From positions 18,579,457 through 18,643,456 of the forward strand of contig OZ022342.1 of NCBI GenBank assembly GCA_963989245.1: a stretch of DNA of 64,000 nt, given 5' to 3'. Shown piece after piece: positions 61,154 through 64,000 of this stretch. The notes under the pieces were generated by a model. That model did no database searches, had not been told where the DNA came from, and was given only the letters and a program-made list of their open reading frames with translations. The first letter of the stretch is position 1; each line of letters starts with the position of its first letter. The position numbers and the translations under genes are program-made. This stretch comes from Nansenia antarctica (lineage: Eukaryota; Chordata; Actinopteri; Argentiniformes; Microstomatidae).

Positions 61154-63826
61154 ATGCAAGTGCAGGTGAGTAAACCTTTTCTATTGAACATCATGATGAC
61201 TGATAGAATTCATAAAAGAATGCCTATTTGTTAATTGAGAAACTCCATCTCCATACTCATTACATACTGAGTGATGACTTGATTGCTTTATTATTACAGT
61301 ATAGATTAGCATGCATCTCCAGTGTGATTCCTTTTTTTTTTTAAGGGTGCTTAAATGACTACTACTGTAGTTGGTGTTCCCAAGAGGTGTTATTGTTACT
61401 GTTTTTAATTAGTTAAGACTACTTGTATATTTTGGAAAAGGTTTAAAGCCACCATCCGTGAATTTTTCAGTAGTAATGAGGGTAACACAACTTTATTACC
61501 TCATCATAACTAAAGCAGAACGTTTGCTCCATTGTTTACGTTGCAGAAATTAAAGAAAAGAAAAGACAATTATTTTTAAAAGTTTGACTTGACTTGGCAT
61601 GGATTCAACTTCCATTAGTAATTATTTATTTTTGCTCATTGATGTTGTGGCAATTGGGACACCATAGCCTTGTGGGGATAGGGGGGGAGACCTTTAAATA
61701 CACATATTTCAATCAATATCTATTTAATATCAATATCAATATCTATCTATTTAACTCAGTCATGAGGGGCTGCATTTGAGTTTAGCTTGAAGTCATGTAT
61801 GTGATATGTTCACTAGGTAAAACAAATGACTGTATCATCAAATTAAGTATTGTTGTTAGAGTTGGGCAATATCCACATTTTCGTATTTACAATATTGTAT
61901 GGCTGGGGTTGTAAATAGTTTGGTGAATAAACATTCAATGTTTTCACCGCTAGATGTGCTATGCACATATCTGTAGTTTTAAGCACTTTCACAAAAAAAA
62001 TCTGTAAGTGAGCAATATCACAATATTCCATATTCAATAATATCTATTATCGGCCCAATGCTAATTATTGTAATCTCTGCTTATCTGATTTCCTCACTCC
62101 TACAGCTGCAAAGAGCAACTCTCTAATCCTCTAGTCTCTAATCATGTAATATGGTGCTGTGGCAACCCCTTGAAAGGCTTATGAGAGTAATGTGTTTGTT
62201 CCCTGGTAGAAGCAAATGCAAACAGTAGACACAATGTCCGACATCTACTTCTAGTCCAGTCAATTGGATTTGTCTGTGATTGCAGGTGACAATGACGATT
62301 CCTCAGGTTGTCCTGACGGGGACACTGTGCTGCCTACTGTCGCTGCCAGGTCTGTTTCAACACTAAGCCAATATATTTCTGGATAAACGCAGATGGGCTA
62401 AATGTGGGGTTTTCTAAAACACTAGATGGCAACTGACGTAATACTACATGGTCTACTCTACACACAATATAAATCAACTCTTCTCTTGTTCAGAATCACT
62501 GTTGTCTTCACACCCTGTCAACTCTGTTGGTGTTCTCTGGTCTGCCCTGTCTCTTTCCCTACAGGTTTCCTGGAGGCTACACCGCTAATGAAGATAAAGA
62601 AGGCTGAAGGTGATGGGGAAACATGTGTTTCTGCTACTGCCATATATATACACCATGTGCTTATTTAGCTGTGTGCTGCTCCTACCTCGTGCGGTGTGCG
62701 TGTGTGTGTGAGAGAGTTTTCACTCTATTTTTTTGTGTAATTTGTTGTTCCAACCCTCCTTTCCTTGACCGTGCTTCCTGCCTCTTTCAGCCAATGCAGT
62801 CAGCATAGACTCTGCCCAAGCACATGACTTTCTGTCACAGTCACGCCTCAAACGGGATCTGGACCCTAATAAATGGCACCGGGGCACACCTGATTTTCAA
62901 TCCTACTACAAGTTCTACAACAGCATTGGGCACACTGAAGGAGTAAGTGAAAGGATGTATAGGATGTTTTGTAATATTTAAAACAGGAAATTTGTATTTT
63001 GTTTCTTGAGGTTAAGCAATAGATAATGTCATTTCACTTCGTACCCCTTCTCCACTTCAATCCATCTCACCATTCATTTTCCCTTCTCATCTCTCCTTTT
63101 TCTCTGGTCTCTCAGCTGTATGAGATTGACAGGATCAGGATGGTGTATCAGCAAATGCGTCACCTGGAGCAAGTATATGGCCCTGATGCCTCCAACTACC
63201 AGAATGTCCTGGGTGTACTGACCACCACTCCACCACCACCCACCACCACCCTGCCTCCTCCTACCACCCAACCTCCTCCTCCTCCCACGACACCACCACC
63301 ACCACCACCACCCTCTTTTTCAGATGCTAATGTTATTTATCTGTGTAACCCCAAAGACCCGCTTTGTAAACCTAGCATCGTCTACCTGCCAACCGGTGCC
63401 GTTCCGGTCCTCTGTGACCCACGATACCACCCTGCCTGTAATCCCAAAACTAGATCTGCACCTGTGGAACCAGCTGCTAAAGCAGCGCCTCCTCCTCCAC
63501 CACCACCACCACCACCCCCTCCCAAAAAATCTCTTCCACCTCCCCCTCCTCCTCCTCCTATCATCATTAAAGGAATGGAGTACGACTGCGATCCTTACTG
63601 GGACCCTGACTGCCTGGTTGACCACCCACCTCGCCCTGTCGTGGCAACTTCCCTACCACAAGTTGAGGAAGCAACTTGGGGCACTGCACCTGTGGACTTT
63701 GTGGCCCCAGCACCAGTGAAAAAGAGTAAAATCACCAGCCCTTCCTTCGACCCTTATGATTACCGGCGTGAACTCTATGACCCGTACCGATACACCGACC
63801 CTGCCCCTGCCCCTGAACCCCAGTGA
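61154..63826 (+). CDS. Actinodin-type fin-fold structural protein, complete
   Basis: Five exons give 327 aa: 61154-61165, 62286-62349, 62565-62609, 62791-62942, 63116-63826. Translation may instead start at the in-frame ATG at 62292 (321 aa). Either start gives a signal peptide (VVLTGTLCCLLSLPG). The conserved N-terminal block reads KWHRGTPDFQSYYKFYNSIG then LYEIDRIRMVYQQMRHLE. The rest is proline-rich, with Pro runs of up to 12, and has three Cys pairs of the form C-x5-C: CNPKDPLC, CDPRYHPAC and CDPYWDPDC. The end is Asp/Tyr/Pro-rich (FDPYDYRRELYDPYRY). From memory this is the actinodin family, needed for actinotrichia in fish fins and absent in tetrapods. Which paralogue (and1-and4) is not decidable here. 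Confidence 0.82.
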
Positions 63827-63932
63827 AAATCAGTGGTTCAATACAGGTATGAATGTGAATAAAACCAAAATGAGCACAACAATTTCATCATGTATGACAC
63901 TTATTCAGTGCTATCAGAACATAATGCTGGAG

Positions 63933-63938
63933 AATAAA
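63933..63938 (+). other. Poly(A) signal of the actinodin gene
   Basis: AATAAA lies 107 bases after the stop codon. A weaker GAATAAAAC lies nearer, at about 63857. Confidence 0.6.
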
Positions 63939-64000
63939 GCTTTGAGAAAATGGTTACACATTGTTTTGTTGTAAAGACAATAGAATTATTATATATTACA

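Noticed and set aside
63382..63567. Gly-rich minus-strand frame opposite actinodin
   Set aside because: It is the antisense shadow of the proline runs.

Overview
The window comes from a ray-finned (teleost-type) fish. The evidence is intron-rich vertebrate genes, long CA/TG microsatellites, many decayed Tc1, hAT, LINE, SINE and Ty3-type elements, and an actinodin gene, a family known only from fishes. I cannot name the species.

Layout. 758-3450 (+) holds the 3' five exons of a VSIG1-like (CTX family) immunoglobulin membrane protein. 3.8-16.3 kb is a transposon graveyard: a Tc1 transposase fragment, a Ty3/gypsy 3' end with its LTR, two hAT-type elements each with an intact 8-bp target duplication, a LINE fragment, minisatellites and fold-back elements. 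17272-18297 (-) is an intronless-CDS GPR34-like class A GPCR. 22760-35707 (+) is a complete 12-exon mpp1 (p55, 467 aa). 37416-42910 (-) is a complete 15-exon dkc1 (dyskerin, 515 aa), tail to tail with mpp1 as I recall for human Xq28. 44855-50699 (-) is a complete seven-coding-exon tmlhe (416 aa). 50430-57211 is a recent ~3.39 kb head-to-tail tandem duplication. It carries the tmlhe 5' end, its first coding exon and the start of an unidentified divergent + strand gene. 61154-63826 (+) is an actinodin-type gene.

The most notable content is inside the introns of dkc1. Dyskerin is itself the pseudouridine synthase of H/ACA snoRNPs, and its introns here hold many small nucleolar RNA candidates on the sense strand. 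Intron 8 has a SNORA36-type H/ACA RNA whose two guide arms fit the 18S UUAAUU-UG-ACUCAACAC site. Introns 3 and 6 each hold a ~210-nt box C/D RNA with a D' guide against 28S GAAUGGAUGAAC (SNORD17-like). Introns 4, 9 and 10 hold three related 76-79 nt box C/D RNAs. Introns 9, 12 (twice, in tandem) and 14 hold a related H/ACA-type hairpin. The intron 9 copies sit in a 282-bp composite cassette flanked by 17-bp direct repeats, which suggests these units were copied between introns of one host gene.

No alignment or folding program was run. rRNA and human protein comparisons are from memory, and exon borders were set by reading frame plus splice sites.
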